From NCBI GenBank assembly GCA_947450025.1, contig CANFTW010000006.1, positions 124,001 through 188,000 on the forward strand: DNA of 64,000 nt, given 5' to 3'. The position numbers and the translations under genes were made by a program. The notes under the pieces were generated by a model. That model worked only from the letters and a program-made list of their open reading frames with translations. It did no database searches and had not been told where the DNA came from. Position 1 is the stretch's first letter. Each line of letters opens with the position of its first letter. This document shows, one piece after another, positions 53,782 through 62,596 of the stretch. Source of the DNA: Bacteroidota bacterium (lineage in GTDB: Bacteria; Bacteroidota; Bacteroidia; B-17B0; Aurantibacillaceae).

Positions 53782-55938
53782 TTAGAAATCAAATTTACCT
53801 CTGTGGTCTTCAATGCCTGCTTTTTCTTTTAAAGCATCAAACATTTCATAATCCACACGGCCATTATTCATTCTTTCAATTTCTTGTTGTTTACCTTTAA
53901 AATCTGTAGGTAAAACAGCCTCTGTAACAGATACTACATTCACTATAAATACGCCATTATCGCCTTTGATAGCTTTGCTGGTTGTACCTGTTTTCATTGC
54001 TGAAGCAGTTCCAATTAATGCATCTTCTCTTCCGATTGCGGCTACATTGAATGCAGAGAAATTTAAATTATCTGCTTTTTCGGCAGTTAAACCCATTTTT
54101 GCTGCGATATCATCAATAGATTTTGAAGAACCTGCTTTCGTTTCAAATTCTTTGATAAACATTTCCGCCTTTTTATCACGAATTGCTTTTGCAGTTACAT
54201 CATCTCTTACATCTTCTTTATCAGCAATTCCTTTTTCTTTAATTGCAGCTAATTGAGCTACAACAAATCGATCTTTAAATTCAAATACTGGTGAGATATC
54301 TCCTTTTTTAGATTTATAAACCCAACGTACTAAATCTTTTGCCATATCTAAACCCGGTAAAGTTTTGTCGCCTTCTTTAATGTTTTCTGCAATACGTTTA
54401 TTTAATTTTTCAGTTTCAACACTTTTATTGAATGCATCAGCTGTTTGGTTTTTACCAGCAAAATCACTTGCAACTTTATAGTATTCTTGAGTTGTTTCTC
54501 CACTAGGAGCAATTAATTTGCTAATTTGTGCAACTGTATAAGAGTTGTGACGTGTTTTAGAAACATTTAATACTTCAATAATATGGTATCCAAATTGAGT
54601 TTGAACAACTGTAATGTTACCAACAGTTCCTTGTAATCCTGCATTTTTAAATGGATCAACAAATCCTTTGTTCTCATCAAACCAGCCGTAATCTCCACCT
54701 TTAGCAATAGAACCCATGTCATCAGACATTGTTTTTACTAGGGTATCAAACTTAACTTGTTTAGTTTTGATTAAGGTTAATAAACTATCTGCAATACGTT
54801 TTGCGACTTCAGGAGTGCGCTGCGTTTGTGTTTTTTGACTTTGTAATCCAATTAAGATGTGACGAACTTTAGCCGAATCTGCAATAGATTTAATATCAGT
54901 TAATTTATAAATTTTGAAAAATGTTCCCTCTGTGTAAGGACCAAATACTGAGCCTTTAGCTGCTGTATAAACAGTTGAATCAGAGATAATCATGTTTTTC
55001 TTACCATAATTAGAAATACTAACCACAGCGCCTTCACTTTCTTGAGCTATAAAAGATGAATCTTCTTTTGCCGCCTTAGTTTTAAACTCATCCGTCGCAC
55101 GTTGCGCATCCTTTAGTAAAATTTCATAGTCTCCTTTAGATGGCATGACATCATAAGCAATGTATTCAATTTTACGAGATGTTTCAGAAATTTTATAATC
55201 GTTTTGGTGTTTTTTGTAATAAGCTGATATTTCATCTTCGCTAACTTTTACAGTTGAATCTGCTACATCTGAATAGCGTTTCATTACAAACGATGTATTC
55301 ACTTGTTTGTTTTGAGCGATAAAAACGTCTTTTGCTTCAGCTGAAGTAACATATAATCCTTTTTTAATTAAGTTATTATACTTTTCTGCAGCACGAACTT
55401 CTAAAATAGATTTCTCTAATTGCTTCCAAAATTTTTCTTGTTCAGCATTAGTTTGACCTACCCATTTATTTAATTTAGCTAAATCTAATGTTCCATCAGG
55501 TGTTGCAAATCCTTCATATATTTTGCCAGTTTGTTGGTCAGTTAATTGCTGAATAACGTAGGGATGAGGATGAACTAACATCAAGTCATACAATTCATCT
55601 TCCGATACAGTAATTCCTAATTTTTTATATTGAACCTTAATCACTTTTTCATTGATTAATTGACTCCAAACAGATTCAATAATCTGTTCTTTCATCTTAT
55701 CGTCAATTTGTGCATTCGGATTTTGTTTTTGTATTTGCGCAATTTGCTCATTTACTTTTGCACTAAAAGCAGGATACTCAATTTGGTCTCCAGCAATTTT
55801 ACCAACTTCTAAATCTTGTCCAGAAAACAACGCTCCACCAGAGCCTAATAAACTTTCTAAAATAAAGATAATCAAGGCTAAACCAACGATTCCAACTAAA
55901 AGACCTGTTTTGCTACGTATTTTTTCTAAAACGCTCAT
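53782..55938 (-). CDS. Membrane-anchored peptidyl-prolyl isomerase / chaperone (PpiD-like)
   Basis: A 718-residue envelope chaperone. A single membrane anchor lies at about 12-33. A SurA-type N-terminal chaperone region follows (about 40-250, with SVWSQLINEKVI). The parvulin domain runs about 355-460 (AKVRHILIG, GGDYGWF, FGYHIIEV). The C-terminal 250 residues hold a second, degenerate rotamase-like region. It would help outer-membrane proteins fold in the periplasm. A TATCTTTG box 22 bases upstream suggests its own promoter behind the FAD-binding protein gene. Confidence 0.9.
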   Translation of the reverse strand: MSVLEKIRSKTGLLVGIVGLALIIFILESLLGSGGALFSGQDLEVGKIAGDQIEYPAFSAKVNEQIAQIQKQNPNAQIDDKMKEQIIESVWSQLINEKVIKVQYKKLGITVSEDELYDLMLVHPHPYVIQQLTDQQTGKIYEGFATPDGTLDLAKLNKWVGQTNAEQEKFWKQLEKSILEVRAAEKYNNLIKKGLYVTSAEAKDVFIAQNKQVNTSFVMKRYSDVADSTVKVSEDEISAYYKKHQNDYKISETSRKIEYIAYDVMPSKGDYEILLKDAQRATDEFKTKAAKEDSSFIAQESEGAVVSISNYGKKNMIISDSTVYTAAKGSVFGPYTEGTFFKIYKLTDIKSIADSAKVRHILIGLQSQKTQTQRTPEVAKRIADSLLTLIKTKQVKFDTLVKTMSDDMGSIAKGGDYGWFDENKGFVDPFKNAGLQGTVGNITVVQTQFGYHIIEVLNVSKTRHNSYTVAQISKLIAPSGETTQEYYKVASDFAGKNQTADAFNKSVETEKLNKRIAENIKEGDKTLPGLDMAKDLVRWVYKSKKGDISPVFEFKDRFVVAQLAAIKEKGIADKEDVRDDVTAKAIRDKKAEMFIKEFETKAGSSKSIDDIAAKMGLTAEKADNLNFSAFNVAAIGREDALIGTASAMKTGTTSKAIKGDNGVFIVNVVSVTEAVLPTDFKGKQQEIERMNNGRVDYEMFDALKEKAGIEDHRGKFDF

Positions 55939-55960
55939 ATTTATTATAATTTAAGGAATG

Positions 55961-55968
55961 CAAAGATA
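55961..55968 (-). promoter_or_regulatory. Candidate -7 box of the ppiD-like gene
   Basis: The minus-strand octamer TATCTTTG matches TAnnTTTG and lies 22 bases from the start codon. The -33 element is not clear. Confidence 0.4.
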
Positions 55969-55992
55969 AAATTATTGCTGAAAAACGAAAAA

Positions 55993-57324
55993 TTAATCGC
56001 AAATAATTTTAAAGGCTAAATTGGCGGCTTGAACTCTAATTTCGGGCACCGCAACGCTTTCCCATAAAACACCCTTTAAGGGCGGCCCAAGGGTGTATAG
56101 ATTTTTAGCCAAACAGCCTTCTCTTGAGGCATTTAACCCGTAATTTAAGCTATCTGCGGAAATCAATTTGTCGCTAACAAGTTGTTGTATAAGAGGAGAT
56201 TTTAGTTTAGTGTAATCAGATTCAGGTCCGGTACAATTCACAATAAGGTCTGTTTTTAGCATTTTTTGTTGATTTTCTGGTTCTAAATAACTGATTTCGA
56301 AGCCTAACTTATCGGATTTGATGTCTTTTATTCGACCTTTTATTAGGAATAATTGCCCTGAGGATTGCAGTTCTTTAAAGATAGCCATGCTTTGAGATGG
56401 CGCTCGATGTCTGGCAACTCCCCATTTATGTCTTAAATGTCTCAAAAATTGTTTCTTGTCATCAATTGAAAAGTTAAACCAAATATCTTGTAAATATGGA
56501 CGCATAACATCAACAACACTATGTGTATTTAAATGATGTTTTTTAGCTTGTTTTAACTCTTTATTTACAATACTAAGTAATTCGGTCAAACCATATATTC
56601 TTTCCCTTTCAATAAATGGAGAAATTGAAGGAAGAGGGTTTTCTTGATGAGCTTCAGGAATATACGCATGAGGAGAAATAACCTGTACTTTTCCTTTGAA
56701 ATCATAATGCGCTAAACTGATCACCAAATCAATCATAGTTAGACCAGAACCAATAATAGTAATATTATGACAAAGTGCAAGGTGTTGCATTAAATGAACG
56801 TTAAACGCATTTTGAAAATAATGTTTCGATGTGATAAAATCTTTTGTAATAGAAGAGGGGTGGGCTGGTAAAAAATTCCCGAACGCTAAAACAATTTTTT
56901 GAGCTTGAAAGGTTTGATTTGAAGTTAAAGTATAACCCTCATTTGTTTGATGAATAGATTTTACTTCTTCTGCTATTTGAAAAATTGAAATGAAAGGGTT
57001 TGAATGCCTTAAGTTTTCAAATGTATCATGCACATACTCACCATATATTTTTCTTGGCACAAAATCCGTTGATGAATAATGAGCATATTTATTAGTTAAC
57101 CAATTAATAAAATGCTGAGGGTCATCTGTAAAAATAGACATATTATTAGCCCTAACATTAAGAAGGTGATTCTCGTCAAATGTATGATATGCATAGCCTT
57201 TACAAAAAATGTTTTGAGAATCAAACCAAAAAATAGTGAGTGCGGTTTTACATTGTTTAATAAGTTGTAAAACTGTTAATGTGCCGCTAATCCCGCCGCC
57301 AACTATGGCAATGGTTTGTGTCAT
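55993..57324 (-). CDS. FAD/NAD(P)-binding protein
   Basis: A 443-residue flavoprotein-like protein. The N-terminus is a dinucleotide-binding loop, AIVGGGISGTLT. A second Rossmann-type GSGLTMIDLV lies near residue 190. The HLLNVRANNMSIF block and the NCTGPESDYT block are those of the FAD-NAD(P)-binding PF13454-like family, which includes YdhS-type proteins. The reaction is unknown. Its ATG overlaps the stop of the small membrane-protein gene by four bases, so it is translationally coupled to the lptC region. I would have expected a CNNM/HlyC-type transporter at this place in other Bacteroidota, so this gene may be an insertion. Confidence 0.83.
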   Translation of the reverse strand: MTQTIAIVGGGISGTLTVLQLIKQCKTALTIFWFDSQNIFCKGYAYHTFDENHLLNVRANNMSIFTDDPQHFINWLTNKYAHYSSTDFVPRKIYGEYVHDTFENLRHSNPFISIFQIAEEVKSIHQTNEGYTLTSNQTFQAQKIVLAFGNFLPAHPSSITKDFITSKHYFQNAFNVHLMQHLALCHNITIIGSGLTMIDLVISLAHYDFKGKVQVISPHAYIPEAHQENPLPSISPFIERERIYGLTELLSIVNKELKQAKKHHLNTHSVVDVMRPYLQDIWFNFSIDDKKQFLRHLRHKWGVARHRAPSQSMAIFKELQSSGQLFLIKGRIKDIKSDKLGFEISYLEPENQQKMLKTDLIVNCTGPESDYTKLKSPLIQQLVSDKLISADSLNYGLNASREGCLAKNLYTLGPPLKGVLWESVAVPEIRVQAANLAFKIICD

Positions 57325-57530
57325 TTTCTTGGTTCGTTATTATTTAATCGATCCTGATTTTTTCTCTGATACCTTCTTAAGAGGAACATGATGGCGGAAA
57401 TAATAAATACAAATACAAAATACAGCGCACTGTCAGTGTCTTTAATAATTAAAAAATAAACAGTAATACCTGCACATCCTATTGCAGTTAATAGCCATAT
57501 AATTTCTAAAATTTTAAAAAATTTACTCAT
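57321..57530 (-). CDS. Small two-TM membrane protein
   Basis: A 69-residue protein with two hydrophobic segments (about 8-27 and 35-52) and a basic tail rich in Arg, Lys and Asn. No family is recognised. It begins one base after the lptC stop and overlaps the start of the FAD-binding protein gene by four bases, so it is part of the same operon. Confidence 0.75.
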   Translation of the reverse strand: MSKFFKILEIIWLLTAIGCAGITVYFLIIKDTDSALYFVFVFIISAIMFLLRRYQRKNQDRLNNNEPRK

Positions 57531-57531
57531 A

Positions 57532-58098
57532 TTATAATTGATTGTCCTCTATTCTGATAGAGCCTGTTATTTCTTTAATTTCGTATTGCGTAAAGTCTTG
57601 ATTAGCTTCCAATCCTTTACCCATAATAATTTCCTTAGCAGTGGTAATTTTTACAAAGGCATCAGAAATAATTTTTTTCTTTTCTTCATCCCATACTAAA
57701 TGTTCTGTATTTAATTTTTCACCATTCGCATTTACAACTTCTACATTATATTTTACTTCCATACGCTTACTAGTTTCGTACCTTACACCATAATCAGCTT
57801 TTAATGTTGTTGATTCTTTTCCTTTTGCATCATAAAAAATAACAAATAACCCTTTAGGCATTATGGTTAAAGGTTCTTTAACACCTTTTTCATATTTAAG
57901 CATTTGAGGTGTTAGTAGTTTTATTTTCAGAATCGTTGAATCTGAGTATAACATAGTCACCTCCTTGCCTGTTAAATCTGGAACAATGGATTTCTTTCCA
58001 ATGGCCATAATTTCATCTCGATTAGTTTCACATGAAATAAATGCCAATGCACTTACCATTAAAATAAAAAGGATACTTCTATTTTTTAATGAAAGCAT
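57532..58098 (-). CDS. lptC: LptC-like lipopolysaccharide export protein
   Basis: LptC passes lipopolysaccharide from the inner-membrane LptBFG complex to the periplasmic bridge. This 188-residue protein has a lipobox ending in Cys23 (LAFISC), whereas E. coli LptC is anchored by a membrane helix; a lipid anchor is common in Bacteroidota. The beta-jellyroll repeat pattern shows LKADYGVRYETSKRMEVKYNVEVVN and LNTEHLVWDEEKKKI. It lies 10 bases after the outer-membrane protein gene. The call rests on fold pattern and conserved context. Confidence 0.85.
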   Translation of the reverse strand: MLSLKNRSILFILMVSALAFISCETNRDEIMAIGKKSIVPDLTGKEVTMLYSDSTILKIKLLTPQMLKYEKGVKEPLTIMPKGLFVIFYDAKGKESTTLKADYGVRYETSKRMEVKYNVEVVNANGEKLNTEHLVWDEEKKKIISDAFVKITTAKEIIMGKGLEANQDFTQYEIKEITGSIRIEDNQL

Positions 58099-58108
58099 GT
58101 TTGTTGGA

Positions 58109-59572
58109 TTAGTCGAATTTGTATTTAATAAACCAACGTTTATTAAATGTAAAGCCTAATACTAGGCGCACATAATTTTCTTCTAATAAATTATTTGTCA
58201 GAGTACCTGTTTTGCCAAATTGCGCAGATATGTTTACAACAGCAATATCATCAAATCTACCAAGCCCAACAGGTAAACCTAATCCAGCTGAAACAAAATA
58301 ATTGCTAATCGTTTTATTTTTCAAATCTAAATATCCGCTTGAGTATGAAGCGCCTAAACGGTATTGAACGCGTTTAATGTAGTTTGAAGAACCGTATGCT
58401 AGTTTGTTAGGAACATAATTTAAACCAGCCGAAAGACGGTAACTGTTTTTAAACTCGGCTGTAGGGGCGTCAAAATATTTAAAAGTATTCCAGTTAGTTG
58501 TAGCCGCATCAAGAAGTACCGTTAGCTTTTCCCCTTTTTTTATTGATAATCCAAGCCCCATTTCTAAAGGCAAACGAATAGTTCCTTGGTTGTTTTGAGA
58601 GTTAATTAAAGTGTCTTTTGGTTTTTCTAATCCGTACCCATCAATAGCATAATTGTAAACAATATTATTTTGTTTGGCATTGATTGATGTAGGTGTGTTT
58701 ATGAAAAATCCTAACCCAACATTTATTTTTTGTTTTAGTATTCGGCGATGCCCATGTGATTTGATTGAATCAATTGTAAAGTGTGTTTGAACTCCAGCAT
58801 TAAAAGTAAAATCTGAAACCTGCATAGATCGCTGTCTTTTGACGTTGAAATAGGAAATACTTCCAGGATAAATAACATCAGTCACTTGATTAATAGTTCC
58901 AAATAAATAATTTGCTGTTACACCAACTGAAAGTTCAGATAATAATTGTTTAGTAAATTTCTTTCGCTTATAGGTATTTGTTTTTTGATATTTAATTAAA
59001 GTGTCCGCTAAGTTCGAACTATAAAATCTCGAAGATTGTTTTCTAAATGGTTTAACACCAGCCCCAATAAAAGCCTTATTAATTCCGCCATCACCATTAA
59101 AAATATAAGTCATGGTGCCTATGGACGCTTCCTGTTCTGTTGCTGTAATTTTATATCCAACCGTACTATATGGCATAATCCCAAAGGCAGCACCCCCAAA
59201 ACGTTTTAATGGAAATCCTACAGACCCATATGAGAAATTTGTATTTTTCTTTTTAATAGAGGTTGTTTCACTACTAATTTTTGTAAATTGAGATTGGCCA
59301 CCTAGCTCAAAAACACTTAATCGAATACTAGCTAGGCCAGCAGGATTTGCAGCATTAATAAAAAATGGCGCAATCGAATCTTGATGATAAGCAATAAAAG
59401 ATCCTCCCATGGCAGCAGGAGTTGCAAATGTTTGGTTATTGAATTCACCTAATCCATATCTTGAATATGGACTTGAGGTTAATATTTGAGCAAACGAAAA
59501 TGCGCTTATGCTAATAAAAGCAATCGTTAAGAATGTTGATTTCAAAAATGAAGTATGTTTAATTATTTTCAA
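58109..59572 (-). CDS. Outer-membrane protein of unknown function (Bacteroidota type)
   Basis: A 487-residue protein with a signal peptide ending in FSFAQ (about residue 29). The mature part starts with SPYSRYGLGEFNNQTF and is rich in alternating hydrophobic residues and Gly/Tyr, consistent with an outer-membrane beta-barrel. Many Bacteroidota carry this type beside coaX and lptC. Residues such as AAMGGSFIAYHQDS and NAANPAGLASI are family-like. The exact transport or assembly role is unknown. It overlaps the coaX 3' end by 14 bases. Confidence 0.8.
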   Translation of the reverse strand: MKIIKHTSFLKSTFLTIAFISISAFSFAQILTSSPYSRYGLGEFNNQTFATPAAMGGSFIAYHQDSIAPFFINAANPAGLASIRLSVFELGGQSQFTKISSETTSIKKKNTNFSYGSVGFPLKRFGGAAFGIMPYSTVGYKITATEQEASIGTMTYIFNGDGGINKAFIGAGVKPFRKQSSRFYSSNLADTLIKYQKTNTYKRKKFTKQLLSELSVGVTANYLFGTINQVTDVIYPGSISYFNVKRQRSMQVSDFTFNAGVQTHFTIDSIKSHGHRRILKQKINVGLGFFINTPTSINAKQNNIVYNYAIDGYGLEKPKDTLINSQNNQGTIRLPLEMGLGLSIKKGEKLTVLLDAATTNWNTFKYFDAPTAEFKNSYRLSAGLNYVPNKLAYGSSNYIKRVQYRLGASYSSGYLDLKNKTISNYFVSAGLGLPVGLGRFDDIAVVNISAQFGKTGTLTNNLLEENYVRLVLGFTFNKRWFIKYKFD

Positions 59573-60287
59573 GATTATAATTTAAAATATCGTTAAGGCC
59601 TTTTAAAACTAAATTTTGGTGGGTAAAGATGCTATTTTTTAACCGTTTTGCCAAGTATTCGCTATCACCACCAGTTAAAATACAAATCAAGTTATGGTAA
59701 CACGATTTATATTGATTAATGATGCCATCAATTTCCGTCAGTGAACCATTTAAAACCCCTGATAGTATTGAACTTTCTGTATTTGTACCTATTAAATCAA
59801 CGTCATTATTTAGTGGGCGAACTAAGGGTAGTTTACTTGTAAATTGGTGTAAAGCCTTAAATTTCATTTGTATACCAGGCGAAATGCCTCCGCCTAAGTA
59901 TTGATTTTCAAAATTTGTAAAATTATATTTTATACAAGTTCCAGCATCAATAACTAAAACATTGTTATTAGGATGAAGGAAATAGGCTCCAATGGAAGCC
60001 GCTAGTCGGTCGGAACCAAGCGTTGCAGCTGTTTGATACAAATTAGTAATTGGAATTTTTGTATCGACATTAAAAACTAAGGTTGGGATTATTGAATTAA
60101 GATTCGTGTAAAAAACATCTAAATCATTAATAACACTGCCGATAATGGCATGTTGAGCCTGACTGATGAATTTGGTATCATTGAATAAATCCTGCTCAGA
60201 ATTGTAAATTTCAAATCCAACGATTTGGTTGTTTTGAAACAATGCCGCTTTAATGCGTGTATTACCTATGTCTATAACTAAATTCAA
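59559..60287 (-). CDS. coaX: Type III pantothenate kinase
   Basis: CoaX phosphorylates pantothenate, the first step to coenzyme A. The 242-residue protein has the ASKHA-type DIGNTRIKAAL N-terminus, the GSDRLAA block, VIDAGTCIKYNF and GGGISPGIQM, all characteristic of CoaX. It is the first gene of a run with the outer-membrane protein, lptC, the small membrane protein and the FAD protein. It is divergent from the tRNA-Phe unit. Confidence 0.94.
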   Translation of the reverse strand: MNLVIDIGNTRIKAALFQNNQIVGFEIYNSEQDLFNDTKFISQAQHAIIGSVINDLDVFYTNLNSIIPTLVFNVDTKIPITNLYQTAATLGSDRLAASIGAYFLHPNNNVLVIDAGTCIKYNFTNFENQYLGGGISPGIQMKFKALHQFTSKLPLVRPLNNDVDLIGTNTESSILSGVLNGSLTEIDGIINQYKSCYHNLICILTGGDSEYLAKRLKNSIFTHQNLVLKGLNDILNYNLENN

Positions 60288-60350
60288 TGCTTATAAAAGT
60301 AAGTAAATACTAGATATCTTGAATTCTATTTAAGTTTTTTTAATATTTCT

Positions 60351-60380
60351 TTTGAAGTATAAATATTTCTATTAAATTTG
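60351..60380 (+). promoter_or_regulatory. Promoter of tRNA-Phe
   Basis: A -33 TTTG at 60351-60354 and a -7 TAAATTTG at 60373-60380 are separated by 18 bases, matching the Bacteroidota sigma-A consensus (TTTG, then TAnnTTTG). The tRNA begins 15 bases downstream. Confidence 0.75.
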
Positions 60381-60395
60381 CAGCCCGAATATGTT

Positions 60396-60468
60396 GGTAC
60401 CTTAGCTCAGTCGGTAGAGCAACAGACTGAAAATCTGTGTGTCCCTGGTTCGATTCCTGGAGGTACCA
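60396..60468 (+). tRNA. tRNA-Phe (anticodon GAA)
   Basis: The 73-base sequence folds as a standard cloverleaf. The acceptor stem is GGTACCT with AGGTACC. The D arm is AGCTCAGTCGGTAGAGC, the anticodon stem ACAGA / TCTGT encloses CTGAAAA with anticodon GAA, and the T arm CCTGG-TTCGATT-CCTGG is complete. The 3' CCA is not encoded. It stands alone, with its own promoter and terminator. Confidence 0.97.
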
Positions 60469-60473
60469 CTCAC

Positions 60474-60501
60474 AAAAGCCCTTGATTTTCAAGGGCTTTT
60501 T
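60474..60501 (+). terminator. Terminator of tRNA-Phe
   Basis: The arms AAAAGCCCTTGA (60474-60485) and TCAAGGGCTTTT (60489-60500) end in a T run. The glycosyltransferase gene begins 11 bases further on. Confidence 0.88.
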
Positions 60502-60511
60502 GTATTATTGA

Positions 60512-61756
60512 ATGGTACACGCACAACATATACTCATTATTGGAACAGTTTGGCCTGAGCCAAATTCTTCAGCCGCTGGTAGCAGAACCATGCAGTTAAT
60601 TGAACAATTTCAAAAAATAAATTGGAAAGTCACCTTTGCTTGCGCTGCTTCCGACAGTGATTTCATGGTTAATCTTGAAGACTATGGTATTGATAAAGTG
60701 AAAATCACTTTAAATGATAGTAGTTTTGATGAGTTTATCAAAAATCTTCAACCAGATATTGTTTTATTTGACCGTTTTATGATCGAAGAGCAATTTGGAT
60801 GGCGCGTTGCTGAAAGTTGTCCTAAATCTGTAAGGATATTGGATACCATTGATTTACATTGTTTACGATTAGCCAGGCAGCAAGCGTTTAAAGAAAAAAG
60901 AGCGTTTTCATCAGAAGATTTATTTAGTGATATTGCTAAACGTGAAATAGCAAGTATTTATCGTTGTGATTGTACTTTAATGATTTCAACTTATGAAATG
61001 AACTTATTGCAAAATCATTTTCAAATAGATTCTCGTTTACTGCATTACACACCCTTTTTATTAAATAGTATTAGTAATCATCAAATTCAAGTTTGGCCTT
61101 CATTTCAAGAAAGAAAGCACTTTGTCACTATTGGCAATTTTATTCATGAGCCAAATTGGAATGCAGTATTATATCTAAAAGAAGAGATATGGCCACTAAT
61201 TAGAAAACAATTGCCCGAAGTTGAATTGCATGTTTATGGTGCATATGCATCTTCTAAGGTCAATCAATTGCATCAGCCAAAAGATGGGTTTTTAATAAAA
61301 GGCAGAGCAGATAGTGCGCAAGATGTGATGCTCAAGGCAAAAGTCTGCCTTGCACCATTACGTTTTGGTGCTGGATTAAAGGGAAAATTAATTGATGCCA
61401 TGGAATGTGGCACTCCAAATGTAACTACTACAATTGGTGCTGAAGGCATGCATGGAAAATTAGACTGGGGAGGTAAAATTGCAGATGAAACTATTGAGTT
61501 TGCAAACGCTTCAGTTCAACTATATTCTGATGAAGTCAGTTGGTTAAATGCACAACAAAATGGCGCTAAAATAATTAACCAAGTGTTTGATAAGGAACTT
61601 CATTCGAAAGTATTAGTAGATAAAATCAAGGAATTACAAATAACGATTCTGCAGCATCGCGCTAAAAACTTCATAGGTTCTATATTAATGCATCATACTA
61701 TTTCAGGTACAAAATATATGTCAAAGTGGATAGAAGAAAAAAACAAAAAGCCCTAG
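60512..61756 (+). CDS. Glycosyltransferase (GT4-like)
   Basis: A 414-residue GT-B fold protein. The N-terminal domain has ILIIGTVWPEPNSSAAGSRT, and the C-terminal domain has IGNFIHEPNWNAVLYL, the KGRADSAQDVM block, then APLRFGAGLKGKLIDAMECGTPNVTT. This matches group-1 family glycosyltransferases that use nucleotide sugars for polysaccharide, lipopolysaccharide or glycoprotein chains. The acceptor is unknown and no biosynthetic cluster adjoins it. Its stop codon TAG lies inside the left arm of its own terminator. Confidence 0.85.
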   Translation: MVHAQHILIIGTVWPEPNSSAAGSRTMQLIEQFQKINWKVTFACAASDSDFMVNLEDYGIDKVKITLNDSSFDEFIKNLQPDIVLFDRFMIEEQFGWRVAESCPKSVRILDTIDLHCLRLARQQAFKEKRAFSSEDLFSDIAKREIASIYRCDCTLMISTYEMNLLQNHFQIDSRLLHYTPFLLNSISNHQIQVWPSFQERKHFVTIGNFIHEPNWNAVLYLKEEIWPLIRKQLPEVELHVYGAYASSKVNQLHQPKDGFLIKGRADSAQDVMLKAKVCLAPLRFGAGLKGKLIDAMECGTPNVTTTIGAEGMHGKLDWGGKIADETIEFANASVQLYSDEVSWLNAQQNGAKIINQVFDKELHSKVLVDKIKELQITILQHRAKNFIGSILMHHTISGTKYMSKWIEEKNKKP

Positions 61757-61774
61757 TCATACTAGGGCTTTTTT
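61745..61774 (+). terminator. Terminator of the glycosyltransferase gene, overlapping its stop codon
   Basis: The arms AAAAAGCCCTAGT (61745-61757) and ACTAGGGCTTTTT (61761-61773), with loop CAT and a T run, form a strong hairpin. The TAG stop (61754-61756) is inside the left arm. Confidence 0.88.
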
Positions 61775-61790
61775 AATGATCAAGATTTGA

Positions 61791-62528
61791 TTAGTCTCTT
61801 TTTCCAAATAAGCGGAGTAAAGATAAAAACAAGTTAATAAAATCAAGATATAAAGTTAATGCACCCATTACACCTATTTTTTTGAAGTCTGATGATCCAT
61901 CATTAGCTTGAGCTAATTCTTTTATTTTTTGAACGTCATAAGCTGTTAATCCAGTGAATACAATAACACTAATGATACTAATAATATAGCCCATTGTTCC
62001 ACTGTGCATAAACATATTAATTAATGAAGCAATGATAATTCCAATTAAACCTATCATTAATAAGGAACCCATTTTAGTTAAATCTGCCTTAGTTGTATAT
62101 CCTGCAACAGCCATAATGCCAAATAGAGCGCATGTGCTTGCAAACACTACACCAATAGAGTCTAAGCTATAAACCATAAATATTGAACTTAAACTAATGC
62201 CCATTAATGCAGAAAATCCGAAAAATATGCCCATTAAAGCCACAAATGATAATTTATTGAATGCGAAATTCATCACCATCACTAAGCCAAGTGGAGCAAG
62301 CATCACAATCCAACCAATCATGGATGTGCCAATGCGATTGCCTAATTCATCATATTTATAAAGTAACTGTCCTAAATCAGGATTGTAGGCAAATAATAAT
62401 GAGCAAATGGTAGTTACTCCAAGCGCTAAAAACATCCATGTAAATACGGATGCAAAAAGCGAACGCTCCTTAATAATTGTAGCACTCTCAATATTATTTA
62501 AGTTTGTATTTCTAAAGTTTGTTTCCAT
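61791..62528 (-). CDS. Bax inhibitor-1/YccA family membrane protein
   Basis: A 245-residue protein with seven predicted membrane segments. Family features include the FMWLALG-like first helix (FTWMFLALG near residue 28), the middle TKADLTKMGSLL turn and the C-terminal LTAYDVQKIKE followed by LYLDFINLFLSLLRLFG. Members are pH-sensitive channels or FtsH-associated modulators in bacteria. The gene is convergent with the glycosyltransferase and follows the TonB receptor gene on the same strand at a distance of 68 bases. Confidence 0.93.
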   Translation of the reverse strand: METNFRNTNLNNIESATIIKERSLFASVFTWMFLALGVTTICSLLFAYNPDLGQLLYKYDELGNRIGTSMIGWIVMLAPLGLVMVMNFAFNKLSFVALMGIFFGFSALMGISLSSIFMVYSLDSIGVVFASTCALFGIMAVAGYTTKADLTKMGSLLMIGLIGIIIASLINMFMHSGTMGYIISIISVIVFTGLTAYDVQKIKELAQANDGSSDFKKIGVMGALTLYLDFINLFLSLLRLFGKRD

Positions 62529-62596
62529 GTGTTATTTTTTGTGTAAAGGTACTCATTTTATAAACCTATGTTTTATAAAAATTGCTAAAAAATAAT

